Below are positions 41,981 to 51,995 of a stretch of DNA of 64,000 nt, in pieces. The stretch's first letter is position 1. Every line of letters begins with the position of its first letter. The stretch is from Bradyrhizobium sp. ORS 278 (lineage in GTDB: Bacteria > Pseudomonadota > Alphaproteobacteria > Rhizobiales > Xanthobacteraceae), in contig NC_009445.1 of the NCBI RefSeq assembly GCF_000026145.1, forward strand, positions 7,129,001 through 7,193,000, given 5' to 3'. Position numbers and translations under genes: made by a program. The notes beneath the pieces are model-generated. The model saw only the letters and a list, made by a program, of their open reading frames with translations. It did not search any database and was not told where the DNA came from.

Positions 41981-43483
41981 CTATCCATACACGAACGCCG
42001 GATCATCCAGGTCGATTGCCGGGATCTCGTCCTTCTCGCGCCAATAGTCCTGGCTGTGCTGCCATTCCGGCTTGTCGCCGCGCTTGGGCAAGAGATGCAT
42101 GTTGCGCATCATGTAGCCCGGATTGAAGTTCTCCGGATCGATCCACGGCAGCAGCGGCATGTTATGATCCTCGGGACGCAGCTGAGGCGTGACCTTCTCG
42201 ACGCCCTTCGCCCTCATATGGGCGAGCAGCCGGCACACGAACTCCGCGACCAGATCCGTGCGCAAGGTCCAGCTGGCACGGAAATAGCCGAACACCCAGG
42301 CGAGGTTCGGCACGCCGCTGAACATCATGCCGCGATAGGTCACGGTATCGGCGAAATCCAGCGGCTTGCCGTCGATGGTGAAGGCAATGTCGCCGAGCAC
42401 GCAGAGATCGAATCCGGTCGCGGTGACGATGATGTCGGCCTTGAGCTCGTCGCCGGACTTCAGCTTGATCCCGCCTTCGGTGAAGCGCTCGATCTTGTCG
42501 GTGACGACGGAGGCCTTGCCGCTCTTGATGCCCTCGAACAGATCGGCATCCGGCACGAAGGCGATGCGTTGACGCCAGGGACGATAGCTCGGCGTGAAAT
42601 GCTTGGCTGCGTAGTCGGGTCCGACGATGGCGCTGATCTGGCCGATCAGCTCCTTCTTCACCTGCTCCGGCTCGGTCAGGCATCGCTTGGTGAACCAGTC
42701 CTGCTCGAACAGGATCTTGCGCCGGACGATCTCGTGGATCCATTCCTCCTTGACTTGCAGGCGGCGCAGCTCCTCGGCGATCTCGATCGCATTGCGGCCG
42801 ATGCGGAAGTAGGTCGGCGAGCGCTGCAGCATGGTGACATGCGCGCATTTGCCTGCGATCGACGGCAGGATCGTCGCTGCGGTCGCGCCGGAGCCGATGA
42901 CGAGGATCTGCTTGCCTGTGAGATCGAGATCCTCGGGCCATAGCTGCGGGTGCACCATCCGGCCCTTGAACTTGGCCATGTCGGGCCACTCCGGCGTGTA
43001 GCCTTTCGAATGGCGATAATAGCCCTGGCACATCCACAGGAAATTCGCTGAGATCGTGACGGGTTCTTCGCCAGGACCCTTTACCGCGTGAACGGTCCAG
43101 AGATTGGTCGCGCTCGACCAACTCGCCGAGAGGATGCGATGGCCGTAGCGGATATGGCGGCCGAGATCGTTCTCCTCGATCACGTCCCCCATGTATTTCA
43201 GGATCTCTTCCGCCGTCGCGATCGGCGGCCCGACCCATGGCTTGAAGCTGTAGCCGAAGGTGTGCAGATCGCTGTCGGAGCGGATGCCGGGGTAGCGATG
43301 CGTCCGCCAGGTGCCGCCAAAACTATCCTGGCTCTCGAGGATCACGAACCTCGTATCAGGCATCTGCTTCGTCAGCTGATAGGCACTGCCGATGCCGGAG
43401 ATGCCGGCGCCGACGATCAGCACGTCAAAATGTTCGATGGTCTGAGAGGACGCGGCCTCCCGGATGGGGGCGATGACGTTCAT
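41981..43483 (-). CDS. Flavin monooxygenase, Baeyer-Villiger type (EthA-like)
   Basis: A 500-residue FAD/NADPH enzyme. The N-terminal FAD site is VLIVGAGISGIGSAYQL, the second nucleotide site is ILVIGSGATAATI, and between them stands FKGRMVHPQLWPE, which fits the FxGxxxHxxxWP fingerprint of Baeyer-Villiger monooxygenases. It would insert oxygen into a ketone or oxidise a sulfur or nitrogen compound. The overall pattern (GGTWRTHRYPGIRSDSDLHTFGY) is closest to the EthA/cyclohexanone-type branch. The gene is alone between convergent and divergent partners; the natural substrate is unknown. Confidence 0.92.
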   Translation of the reverse strand: MNVIAPIREAASSQTIEHFDVLIVGAGISGIGSAYQLTKQMPDTRFVILESQDSFGGTWRTHRYPGIRSDSDLHTFGYSFKPWVGPPIATAEEILKYMGDVIEENDLGRHIRYGHRILSASWSSATNLWTVHAVKGPGEEPVTISANFLWMCQGYYRHSKGYTPEWPDMAKFKGRMVHPQLWPEDLDLTGKQILVIGSGATAATILPSIAGKCAHVTMLQRSPTYFRIGRNAIEIAEELRRLQVKEEWIHEIVRRKILFEQDWFTKRCLTEPEQVKKELIGQISAIVGPDYAAKHFTPSYRPWRQRIAFVPDADLFEGIKSGKASVVTDKIERFTEGGIKLKSGDELKADIIVTATGFDLCVLGDIAFTIDGKPLDFADTVTYRGMMFSGVPNLAWVFGYFRASWTLRTDLVAEFVCRLLAHMRAKGVEKVTPQLRPEDHNMPLLPWIDPENFNPGYMMRNMHLLPKRGDKPEWQHSQDYWREKDEIPAIDLDDPAFVYG

Positions 43484-43591
43484 GGGCCCTGGGCTCTTGC
43501 TCTAGGTGTTGTTTCCTCGCGTGACAGGCTGAACCCGATCACGACGACGGTCAACCCGCGAGAGCAAGCCGCGGACGCGCGCGGACGAATT

Positions 43592-44359
43592 TCAATTTCC
43601 GCCGAGCGGCATGCCCCATTGCCGCGCGGTCTGCAGGACCCAGTCCCGATACAGCGTGAGCGGCGTGACGCCCGTCATGCCGCCGCAGCCGTCGCCGAGA
43701 TTGGGCCCGGTGGACCACGAGATGACGCCGATCAGTACTTCGCCTTGCGCCTGCGTCTCGAACGCAGGTCCGCCGGAATCGCCGGTGCAGCCGCCGAGCC
43801 CTGGCTTCACGCCCTGCGTCGCCGGATCCACGAGCCGGATCTGCAACGTGCCGGGCTTGCCGGTCGCGACCAGGGCCGCCGCGCGCACGACGCCGCCGCT
43901 CTTGCCGTCGCCGGGAATCGCGACGCCGATCCCCGCCACGGTGAACGCATTGCCGGCTGTCAGCGGCGTCTGCGGGACACTGAGCGCGACCGGCGCATAC
44001 CCTTGCAGCGGCGCTTCCAACTCGAGCAGCGCGACGTCAGCCGTAGCCCGATGGACGAGGATGGATTGCATGCTGAAGCTCGGATGGACCGCCGCGCGCC
44101 GCACCGTCTTCAACACCGGCTTGCGGTCGCGATCGTATTCCACGATGCGGTAATCGACGCCCGGTTGCACGCAATGGCCGGCGGTCAGCACCAGCCTGGG
44201 GGCGATCAAGGCACCGCTGCAGAAATTGCCGCGCGAACCGACGATCGTGACGACGGAGCGTCCGATACCATCGGTAGACGCCGGCGCTTTGCCGACGATG
44301 GCAAGGGCCGGTGAAGCAGCCAGCAGCGCGGCGGCCATGATCGACGGGAGCAGCTTCAT
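43592..44359 (-). CDS. Exported trypsin-like serine protease
   Basis: A 255-residue chymotrypsin-fold protease (S1 family). A signal peptide covers about residues 1-20, and the mature N-terminus follows IVGKAP, similar to the activation site of S1 enzymes. The triad is visible: His in LTAGHC, Asp in ATADVALLEL and Ser in TGDSGGP. Cys residues are placed for the usual disulfides. The ATG at 44359 is favoured because the signal peptide starts there. It is probably secreted or periplasmic; no inhibitor or partner is nearby. Confidence 0.9.
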   Translation of the reverse strand: MKLLPSIMAAALLAASPALAIVGKAPASTDGIGRSVVTIVGSRGNFCSGALIAPRLVLTAGHCVQPGVDYRIVEYDRDRKPVLKTVRRAAVHPSFSMQSILVHRATADVALLELEAPLQGYAPVALSVPQTPLTAGNAFTVAGIGVAIPGDGKSGGVVRAAALVATGKPGTLQIRLVDPATQGVKPGLGGCTGDSGGPAFETQAQGEVLIGVISWSTGPNLGDGCGGMTGVTPLTLYRDWVLQTARQWGMPLGGN

Positions 44360-44441
44360 CGCGTCAGCAATAGCCGCTCGCGCCGATATCGCCAAGCGTG
44401 GCGTCCCGTGTTAGCGATGGCGATCGGATCGGACGGGGGAC

Positions 44442-45086
44442 ATGACGGTGATGGTCGAGGCGGTGATCTTTGATTTCGGCGGCGTGATGACGACATCGCC
44501 GTTCGAGGCCTTCGCGCGCTTCGAAAGAGAGCGCGGCTATCCGGTCGACATCATCCGCAACACCAACGCCACCAACCATCTCGAGAACGCATGGGCCAAG
44601 TTCGAGCGCGCGGAGATCGATCTCGACACGTTCGACCGTCTGTTCGCTGAGGAGTCGCTGGCGCTCGGCGGCGCTGCCGTCAGCGGGCGCGAGGTGCTGC
44701 CGCTGCTCGCGGGTGACCTGCGCCCCGACATGGTCGAGGCGCTCCGCCGCATCAAGTCCGAATGCAAGACCGGCTGCATCACCAACAATCTGCCGGCAAA
44801 CGCGATCGGCAGCCAGGGCGGCCGCTCATTCTACGTCGCCGAGGTGATGGCGCTGTTCGACCACGTGATCGAATCGGCCAAGATCGGTCTGCGTAAACCG
44901 GACCCGCGAATCTACCAGATGATGACCGAAGCGCTCGGCGTCAGCCCGGCGGACTGCGTCTATCTCGACGATCTCGGCGTCAATTTGAAGCCGGCGCGCG
45001 AGATGGGCATGACCACGATCAAGGTCGTCAGCGCGTCACAGGTGATCACCGAACTCGAGGCCGCGACGGGGCTGAAGCTGACATAG
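44442..45086 (+). CDS. HAD-superfamily phosphatase (HAD-IA)
   Basis: A 214-residue hydrolase. The nucleophile Asp lies in VIFDFGGVM, motif II Thr/Asn in CITNN, motif III Lys in GLRKPDPRIY and motif IV Asp-Asp in VYLDDLGVN, all four intact. The DFGGV variant and the helical cap resemble the phosphatase half of soluble epoxide hydrolase-like proteins. A strong GGGGGA ribosome-binding site precedes the ATG. It is convergent with mtnA; physiological substrate unknown. Confidence 0.9.
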   Translation: MTVMVEAVIFDFGGVMTTSPFEAFARFERERGYPVDIIRNTNATNHLENAWAKFERAEIDLDTFDRLFAEESLALGGAAVSGREVLPLLAGDLRPDMVEALRRIKSECKTGCITNNLPANAIGSQGGRSFYVAEVMALFDHVIESAKIGLRKPDPRIYQMMTEALGVSPADCVYLDDLGVNLKPAREMGMTTIKVVSASQVITELEAATGLKLT

Positions 45087-45135
45087 TCGCCTCGCGAACG
45101 CGAGCGGCCGGCGCGTCGATCCTAATGACGATGAT

Positions 45136-46242
45136 CTAATCGTTCGTGGGCTTCGCCCGTTCCGGAAACGCCGCCGCAAGCGCGGCGCCGTCCGCCTGCA
45201 ACACGCCGCGCTCCGTGATCAGTCCCGTCACCAGCCGCGCCGGCGTGACGTCGAAGCCGTAGTTCGCGACCTGCGAGCCCGGCGGCACGATGCGCACGGT
45301 CTCGATGCGGCCATCGGCGGTGCGGCCAGTCATCTCCGTGACCTCCTGCGCGCTGCGCTGCTCGATCGGGATCTGCCGGCCCTCGGCGACGGCGAAGTCG
45401 ATCGTCGGCGACGGCAGCGCGACGTAGAACGGCACGCCATTATCGTGGGCCGCCAACGCCTTGAGATAGGTGCCGATCTTGTTGCAGACGTCGCCATTGG
45501 CGGCGACGCGGTCGGTGCCGACGATGGCGAGATCGACCATGCCATGCTGCATCAGATGGCCGCCGGTATTGTCCGGGATCACGGTGTGCGCCACGCCGTG
45601 ATGGCCGAGCTCCCAGGCGGTCAGCGAGGCGCCCTGGTTGCGCGGCCGCGTCTCGTCGACCCAGACATGGACCGGAATGCCGCGATCGTGAGCGAGATAG
45701 ATCGGCGCGGTGGCCGTGCCCCAATCGACGGTCGCGAGCCAGCCGGCATTGCAATGCGTCAGCACGTTCACGACCTCGCCCGGCGTCTTGCGCGCGGCCG
45801 CCGCTTCGATCAGCGCGAGACCATGTGCGGCGATGCCCTGGTTGATCGTGACGTCCTCGCCGGCGATGTCCACCGCGCGCGAATACGCCGCATCCCGCCG
45901 CTCCGACGGCGCGAGGCGGCGCAGCATCGTGGCCATCGTATCGAGCGCCCATTTCAGATTGATCGCGGTCGGCCGTGTCGCGATCAGCATCTCATAGGCG
46001 CGCTCGATGCCGGGATCGGAGCGGTCGTCGCGCATCGCCAGCGCCATGCCGAACGCCGCAGTAGCGCCGATCAGCGGCGCGCCGCGCACCAGCATGTGGC
46101 GGATGGCATCCGCCGCCTCCTCGCAGGTGGTGATCTGCGCGACCACGAACTCGTGCGGCAGCCGCCGCTGATCGATCGCACAGACCGTCCAGCCGTCGGC
46201 ATCGAGCCATATGCTGCGATAATGCTTGCCGTCCACCTTCAT
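45136..46242 (-). CDS. mtnA: S-methyl-5-thioribose-1-phosphate isomerase
   Basis: A 368-residue isomerase that turns methylthioribose 1-phosphate into methylthioribulose 1-phosphate in methionine salvage. Recognised segments are [16 protein letters not shown], the catalytic Cys in [17 protein letters not shown] and the catalytic Asp in [18 protein letters not shown]. The gene lies 13 bases after mtnP on the same strand, so mtnP-mtnA form an operon. The start at 46242 ([10 protein letters not shown]) is preferred; the upstream frame extension is rejected because it overlaps mtnP. Confidence 0.93.
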   Translation of the reverse strand: MKVDGKHYRSIWLDADGWTVCAIDQRRLPHEFVVAQITTCEEAADAIRHMLVRGAPLIGATAAFGMALAMRDDRSDPGIERAYEMLIATRPTAINLKWALDTMATMLRRLAPSERRDAAYSRAVDIAGEDVTINQGIAAHGLALIEAAAARKTPGEVVNVLTHCNAGWLATVDWGTATAPIYLAHDRGIPVHVWVDETRPRNQGASLTAWELGHHGVAHTVIPDNTGGHLMQHGMVDLAIVGTDRVAANGDVCNKIGTYLKALAAHDNGVPFYVALPSPTIDFAVAEGRQIPIEQRSAQEVTEMTGRTADGRIETVRIVPPGSQVANYGFDVTPARLVTGLITERGVLQADGAALAAAFPERAKPTND

Positions 46243-46255
46243 CGTCGATCTCCCG

Positions 46256-47131
<876 letters not shown>

Positions 47132-47222
47132 GACGTCCCCGTCTCCATCGGAGTCGAGAATGCCAGTTTTGAACTGCGTTGAAAACCGGGATGCGGGCGG
47201 CGCGCGGGATGCCTGTCGGGGT

Positions 47223-47495
47223 TCAGGCCGCCTTTGCAGCCGCCAGTTGTCCGGCCACGAGACGCTCGAGGGTCGCCACCGACTGGAAGTTTTCCGGCGT
47301 GATCAGCTCCTGCGGAATCGTGAAATCGAACTCCGCCTCGACCGCCAGCATCAGATTGACCATGTCCATCGACGTCAGGCCGACATCGACGAGCTTCGCC
47401 TCGCTCGTGACCTCGGCGGAGATCGAATTCTGCACGAGGATGTCACGCACCAGCGACGTGACCCGCTTGCTAATATCGGCTTCGAAACTCGACAT
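47223..47495 (-). CDS. Acyl/aminoacyl carrier protein
   Basis: A 90-residue carrier protein. The phosphopantetheine attachment site is Ser42 in DVGLTSMDMV (family D/G-x-S motif with Thr before Ser), and the fold matches an all-helical carrier domain (residues about 8-80). The ATG at 47495 is selected as the one nearest the fold start. It faces the acyl-CoA dehydrogenase-like gene and its presumed ligase partner lies just beyond. In Bradyrhizobium, SerRS-like ligases charge small carrier proteins of this kind with glycine or alanine. Confidence 0.88.
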   Translation of the reverse strand: MSSFEADISKRVTSLVRDILVQNSISAEVTSEAKLVDVGLTSMDMVNLMLAVEAEFDFTIPQELITPENFQSVATLERLVAGQLAAAKAA

Positions 47496-47830
47496 GTCCA
47501 ACTCTCTTGCTCGCATCGGCGCGATGATCCACCGACGTGCATCGGCCGCTCGGATTGGGGAGACGTAACGCATTCCGCCGCCGAAAAGGTTACGCGGCGC
47601 ATGCCTGAGCTTGGTGAATTCGCTTTAACGATAACGCGATGACGACAATCCTGCTGATCGGAACAACTCGGAATTAACCCCTGCCCCGGGATTCCACGGC
47701 GTTTACCCTGAATTCCGTCGACGCATTTGAATCAAATCCATACCCTGCGTTGTGGTGCAGGCATCGATGCGCGCGGCGACATGCGCGTGGCGATCTCTCG
47801 ACAAGACAACATCCGGAGCACAGATCGGTC
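47496..47830. other. Divergent region between carrier protein and dehydrogenase genes
   Basis: This 335-base gap is relatively AT-rich and should hold both promoters. ATTTGAATCAAAT at 47725-47737 is a perfect 6-base-arm palindrome with a 1-base centre, about 94 bases before the dehydrogenase start. CGTAAC and GTTACG (47564-47569 and 47589-47594) form a weaker inverted pair close to the carrier gene. Nothing else convincing was found. Confidence 0.4.
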
Positions 47831-49054
47831 ATGACACTCCAGGGAACCGCGCTTCGCACCCATTCCGCCGATCGGGAGAGCCTGTTGCTCGATCGCAACT
47901 CGTTGTTTGTCCAGCGTACCAACGCGGTCGTCGCCCAGGCTGCAGCCGAGGCAGACGAGGTCGACCGCATCGGCCGCTTCCCGAAGGCCGCGATCGACGC
48001 GGCCCGCGAGCACAAGCTGCTCGGCATGCAGATCCCCGTCGAATTCGGCGGCTTCAGCGCCTCGATCCAGGACGTTGCCGACGTCTGCTACGCGCTCGGT
48101 CGCGCCTGCGCCTCCAGCGCCATGATCTTCGCCATGCACCAGACCAAGGTAGCTTGCCTCGTGCGCCATGGCCGCGGCAATGCCTATATGGAATCGCTGA
48201 TGCGCCGCATCGCCGCCGAGCAGTTGCTGATGGCCTCCTCGACGACCGAAGGACAGAATGGCGGCAACATTCGCGCCAGCGCCGCGGCCGTCGGCCACGA
48301 CGGCGATCGCATCAGCCTGCTGCGCGACGCAACCGTGATTTCCTACGGCGCCGAGGCAGACGGCCTCGTCACCATCGCCCGCCGCGCCGACGGCGCCGCC
48401 GCCTCCGACCAGGTCCTGCTGGCCCTGACCAAGGACGACTACACTCTCACCCGCACGCTCGGATGGGAGACGCTGGGCATGCGCGGCACCTGCTCGACCG
48501 GCTTCGAGCTCAAGGTGGACTGCCCGTCCGATCGGATGTTCCCTGAGGCCTATGACCGCATCCATGCCCAGACCATGACCCCGTTCGCGCACCTCTGCTG
48601 GTCATCCGCCTGGGCCGGCATCGCCGCCGCAGCGGTACAGCGATCGCAACGGTTTCTCCGCAAGGCCGCCCGCGGCGCGGGCGGACAGATGCCGCCAGCC
48701 GCGGCGCATTACGCAGCGGCGAAGATGGCGCTGGCGCGGCTGCGCGCAATGATCGTCACCACCATGGATGCGTTCGCGGCACACGAATATGACGAGCGGG
48801 CGCTCTCCTCCCTGGACTTCCAGTCGACGATCACCCTCCTCAAGGTTCAGGCTTCCGAGCTCGCGGTCGAGACCGTGATGCATGCGATGCGCGCCTGCGG
48901 CCTGTCCGGCTATCGCAATGATGGCGAGTTCTCGATCGGCCGTCATCTGCGCGACGTGCTGTCGGCGCCGATCATGATCAACAACGACCGCATCCTGACC
49001 AACATCGCGACCGCCAATCTGATGAGTGCGGTGCCCGCCTCGCTCTATGAATGA
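47831..49054 (+). CDS. Acyl-CoA dehydrogenase-like flavoprotein of the carrier-protein cluster
   Basis: A 407-residue protein with the acyl-CoA dehydrogenase fold: helical N-domain (GMQIPVEFGGFSAS), middle beta-domain (LMASSTTEGQNGGNIR replacing the usual TEPxAGSD motif) and C-terminal helices. The normal catalytic Glu region is altered, so it may act on a carrier-bound amino acid rather than an acyl-CoA. The ATG at 47831 is chosen; the longer frame extends into the promoter region. It is 40 bases upstream of the amino acid:carrier protein ligase gene, and dehydrogenases recur next to such ligases in related bacteria (recalled, not searched). Confidence 0.83.
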   Translation: MTLQGTALRTHSADRESLLLDRNSLFVQRTNAVVAQAAAEADEVDRIGRFPKAAIDAAREHKLLGMQIPVEFGGFSASIQDVADVCYALGRACASSAMIFAMHQTKVACLVRHGRGNAYMESLMRRIAAEQLLMASSTTEGQNGGNIRASAAAVGHDGDRISLLRDATVISYGAEADGLVTIARRADGAAASDQVLLALTKDDYTLTRTLGWETLGMRGTCSTGFELKVDCPSDRMFPEAYDRIHAQTMTPFAHLCWSSAWAGIAAAAVQRSQRFLRKAARGAGGQMPPAAAHYAAAKMALARLRAMIVTTMDAFAAHEYDERALSSLDFQSTITLLKVQASELAVETVMHAMRACGLSGYRNDGEFSIGRHLRDVLSAPIMINNDRILTNIATANLMSAVPASLYE

Positions 49055-49094
49055 TCTACCCGTAGCAGGCTTTGCTCCGACCAGGATTTGATGA

Positions 49095-50057
49095 ATGACC
49101 ATTCCCGTTCTGCCGATGTCGCCCGAGATTGCCCCTCAGCCGGTCGACCCCCTCGATCATCTCACCGATGCGCTGTTCCACCGAATGGGCGCGGACGGCG
49201 TCTATGCCCGCACCGGGCTGTATGAAAGCGTCATCGAGCAGCTTGCCGCGCTGATCACGCACCATCGCGAGCCCGGCACCGAAGTGATGCGTTTCCCGCC
49301 GGTCATGAGCCGGGCGCAGCTGGAAAAGTCCGGCTATCTGAAGAGTTTTCCCAATCTGCTCGGCTGCGTCTGCGGACTGCACGGCACCGAGCGCGACATT
49401 CACGACGCCGTCGCGCGTTTCGACAAAGGCGGCGACTGGACGACATCATTGTCGCCGGCCGATCTCGTGCTGTCGCCGGCCGCCTGCTATCCGGTCTATC
49501 CGATCGCCGCCAGCCGCGGCGCGCTGCCGGTCGGCGGCCTGCGCTTCGACGTTGCCGCCGACTGCTTCCGGCGCGAGCCGTCGCGGCATCTCGATCGGCT
49601 GCAGTCTTTCCGGATGCGCGAATATGTCTGCATCGGCACGCCCGACGACGTCTCGGCCTTCCGCGACCGCTGGATGACCAAGGCGCAGGCGATCGCAAGA
49701 GATCTCGGCCTGTCGTTCCGGGTCGATCACGCCAGCGATCCGTTCTTCGGCCGGGTCGGCCAGATGAAGGCCGTCAGCCAGAAGCAGCAGTCGCTGAAGT
49801 TTGAGCTGCTGGTACCGCTGCGCTCCGAGGAGCAGCCAACGGCCTGCATGAGCTTCAACTATCACCGCGAGCATTTCGGCACCACCTGGGGCATCGCCGA
49901 CGCCGATGCCGCGCCGGCGCATACCGGCTGCGTCGCCTTTGGGATGGACCGCCTTGCCGTCGCGCTGTTCCACACCCATGGCATCGACCTCGCGCGCTGG
50001 CCATCGCATGTCCGCGAGGCGCTGCGGCTGGAGCGCCAGCCCGACACCGTCGGCTGA
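49095..50057 (+). CDS. Amino acid:[carrier protein] ligase (SerRS-like, no tRNA-binding arm)
   Basis: A 320-residue homologue of the catalytic core of archaeal-type seryl-tRNA synthetase without the N-terminal tRNA-binding arm. Motif 2 is FRREPSRHLDRLQSFRMREY and motif 3 is GCVAFGMDRLAVALF. Cys131, Glu176 and Cys279 coincide exactly with the zinc ligands I recall for the B. japonicum enzyme Bll0957. Those homologues use ATP to load glycine (or alanine) onto the phosphopantetheine arm of a carrier protein and do not charge tRNA. The divergent carrier protein gene at 47223-47495 is the obvious acceptor. It is followed 27 bases later by a GNAT-like gene. Confidence 0.9.
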   Translation: MTIPVLPMSPEIAPQPVDPLDHLTDALFHRMGADGVYARTGLYESVIEQLAALITHHREPGTEVMRFPPVMSRAQLEKSGYLKSFPNLLGCVCGLHGTERDIHDAVARFDKGGDWTTSLSPADLVLSPAACYPVYPIAASRGALPVGGLRFDVAADCFRREPSRHLDRLQSFRMREYVCIGTPDDVSAFRDRWMTKAQAIARDLGLSFRVDHASDPFFGRVGQMKAVSQKQQSLKFELLVPLRSEEQPTACMSFNYHREHFGTTWGIADADAAPAHTGCVAFGMDRLAVALFHTHGIDLARWPSHVREALRLERQPDTVG

Positions 50058-50084
50058 CGCTTCCGGAGTTTTTCAGGACACCTC

Positions 50085-50966
50085 ATGACCGCGCTCAAGC
50101 CGCTGATCCGGTGCCGCGAGATTGGAGACTCCGATCTGGATGCGGTCGCCGATCTGCTTGCGCGCGGCTTTCCCCGGCGACCGCGGCGCTACTGGTCCGA
50201 CGGCCTGCACCGCCAGACAACGCGAGCGGCGCCCGACGGCTATCCTCGCTACGGCTATCTGCTCGAGAATGACGGCCGACCCGTCGGCGTGCTGCTGCTG
50301 ATCTACAGCGATCGCGGTAGCGCGTCCGAGCCACAGATCTGGTGCAACCTGTCGAGCTGGTATGTCGAGCCGACGTTTCGCAACTACGCGACCATGCTCA
50401 CGCGCATCGCGCAGCGCCTGCCCGAGGTGACCTACGTCAACATCAGCGCCGCGCGCCAGACCTGGCCGATCATCGAGGCACAGGGCTTTCGCGCCTATTG
50501 CAAGGGCCTGTTCTTCTCCGTGCCGACGTTGTCGTTCGCCGGTATGAGAGCTCGCATCGATCCGATCACAGCGGATGCGGCACCTCCGGATGGAATTCCG
50601 TCCGACCAGGCCGACCTCCTCATCCGCCATGCGCGCTACGGCTGCCTCAGCGTCGTGGTGAGATCGAAGCACGAAGCGGTTCCTCTCGTGCTGCAGCAGG
50701 TTCGCATCCGGCAGGGACGTTTTGCACTTCCTGCGATGCAGCTGGTCTATTGCCGCAACATATCCGACTACATCGCCTGCGCTGCGGCGATCGGCCGCTA
50801 TCTGCTGCCTCGCGGGTACATGTCCGTCCTCATCGATGCCAACGGCCCCGTGGCCGGGCTCATCGGCGTCTACACTGAGCGCCGCGGCCGGAAGTACATC
50901 AAGGGACCGCAACCGCCACGGCTCGGCGATCTCAGCGATACCGAGCTTCCGCTCTATGGCCCCTGA
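50085..50966 (+). CDS. GNAT-like acyltransferase of the carrier-protein cluster
   Basis: A 293-residue protein whose first half resembles a GNAT N-acetyltransferase: RCREIGDSDLDAVADLLARGF, a GVLLLIY strand, WYVEPTFRNYATMLTR as the acceptor/CoA region (usual R-x-x-G-x-G/A motif not intact) and a second half of similar organisation. It is placed right after the amino acid:carrier protein ligase gene and could transfer the aminoacyl group from the carrier protein to an acceptor. That role is inference. Convergent with the aminotransferase gene, with a single base between the two stop codons. Confidence 0.7.
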   Translation: MTALKPLIRCREIGDSDLDAVADLLARGFPRRPRRYWSDGLHRQTTRAAPDGYPRYGYLLENDGRPVGVLLLIYSDRGSASEPQIWCNLSSWYVEPTFRNYATMLTRIAQRLPEVTYVNISAARQTWPIIEAQGFRAYCKGLFFSVPTLSFAGMRARIDPITADAAPPDGIPSDQADLLIRHARYGCLSVVVRSKHEAVPLVLQQVRIRQGRFALPAMQLVYCRNISDYIACAAAIGRYLLPRGYMSVLIDANGPVAGLIGVYTERRGRKYIKGPQPPRLGDLSDTELPLYGP

Positions 50967-50967
50967 C

Positions 50968-51855
50968 CTAAGCGGCGGCCCTGACCGCATGCGCATAGTT
51001 CCAGTACAATCGCCGCGCACGGCTGAACACCGGGCCGATCGGCAGGATCCTGTCGTCAATGCGAATGACCGGCGCGACCTTGGCGAAGTTCCCCGATGAG
51101 AATATCTCGTCGGCACTCAGAAAATCCTCGTAGCGCAGCGTTGTCTCGACCAAGCTGACGCCGTCGCCGCGCAGCAGCTCGATCACGCGCTGGCGGGTGA
51201 TGCCGTTGAGGAAGGTGCCATTCGGCACCGGCGTGAACACGACGCCGTCCTTGACCATGAATACGTTGGCGTTGCCGAACTCGGCGACATTGCCGAGCAG
51301 ATCCAGCATCAGGCAATTGTTGAAGCCGCGCGAGGCCGCTTCGATCAACGCGCGCGAATTGTTCGGATAGAGACACGCCGCCTTGGCATCGACCGGCGCG
51401 CATTCGGCAGTCGGCCGCCGGAACGGCGACAGCGTGATCGCATTGCCGGTCGGCTGCGGCATCGGCGCCTCGTAGATGCACAGGCACCAATTGGTCGTCT
51501 CGGGATCGAACAGCACGCCGCCGCCTGCGCCGTGCTGCGCCCAGTACATCGGGCGGATGTAGAGCTCCGCATTGGCGCCGAACCGCGCGATGCCCTCGTG
51601 GGCCAGCCCGATCCAGGTCGCCACGTCGACCACCGGCTTGAGCCGGAAATTGAGCGCCGATTGATTGACCCGGGCGCAGTGACGGTCGAGGTCGGGTGCC
51701 ACCCCTTCGAAGGCGCGCGCGCCGTCGAACACGGTCGATGCCAGCCAGGTCGCATGGGTGCGAACACCCATGATCGGCGCATTGCCCTCGCGCCATTCCC
51801 CGTCGAAGAACGTCCAGGTCTGCGAATAGCTGACAGGCTTCACGGTATGGGTCAT
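50968..51855 (-). CDS. Class IV (branched-chain type) aminotransferase
   Basis: A 295-residue PLP enzyme of the IlvE/D-amino acid aminotransferase fold type IV. The opening HATWLASTVFDGARAFEG, the PLP lysine region CLYPNNSRALIEA (Lys appears in DAKAACLYPNN) and the C-terminal EIFSSGNFAKVAPV are recognised. It would interconvert branched-chain keto acids and amino acids with glutamate, though D-amino acid or 4-amino-4-deoxychorismate-lyase-like activity cannot be excluded. The ATG at 51855 follows GGGGGAGCTCC. Confidence 0.85.
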   Translation of the reverse strand: MTHTVKPVSYSQTWTFFDGEWREGNAPIMGVRTHATWLASTVFDGARAFEGVAPDLDRHCARVNQSALNFRLKPVVDVATWIGLAHEGIARFGANAELYIRPMYWAQHGAGGGVLFDPETTNWCLCIYEAPMPQPTGNAITLSPFRRPTAECAPVDAKAACLYPNNSRALIEAASRGFNNCLMLDLLGNVAEFGNANVFMVKDGVVFTPVPNGTFLNGITRQRVIELLRGDGVSLVETTLRYEDFLSADEIFSSGNFAKVAPVIRIDDRILPIGPVFSRARRLYWNYAHAVRAAA

Positions 51856-51995
51856 GGGGGAGCTCCCGTTCGACAGAAATTGATCCTGCCGTTGTGGCGT
51901 GGAGATTTTAAGGATCTGCTTGCCGATGCGCTGCTCATGATCGATACACGCTTGGCTAGCACAATGCCGATCGCCTTGGTTAACCTGGAACCCCC

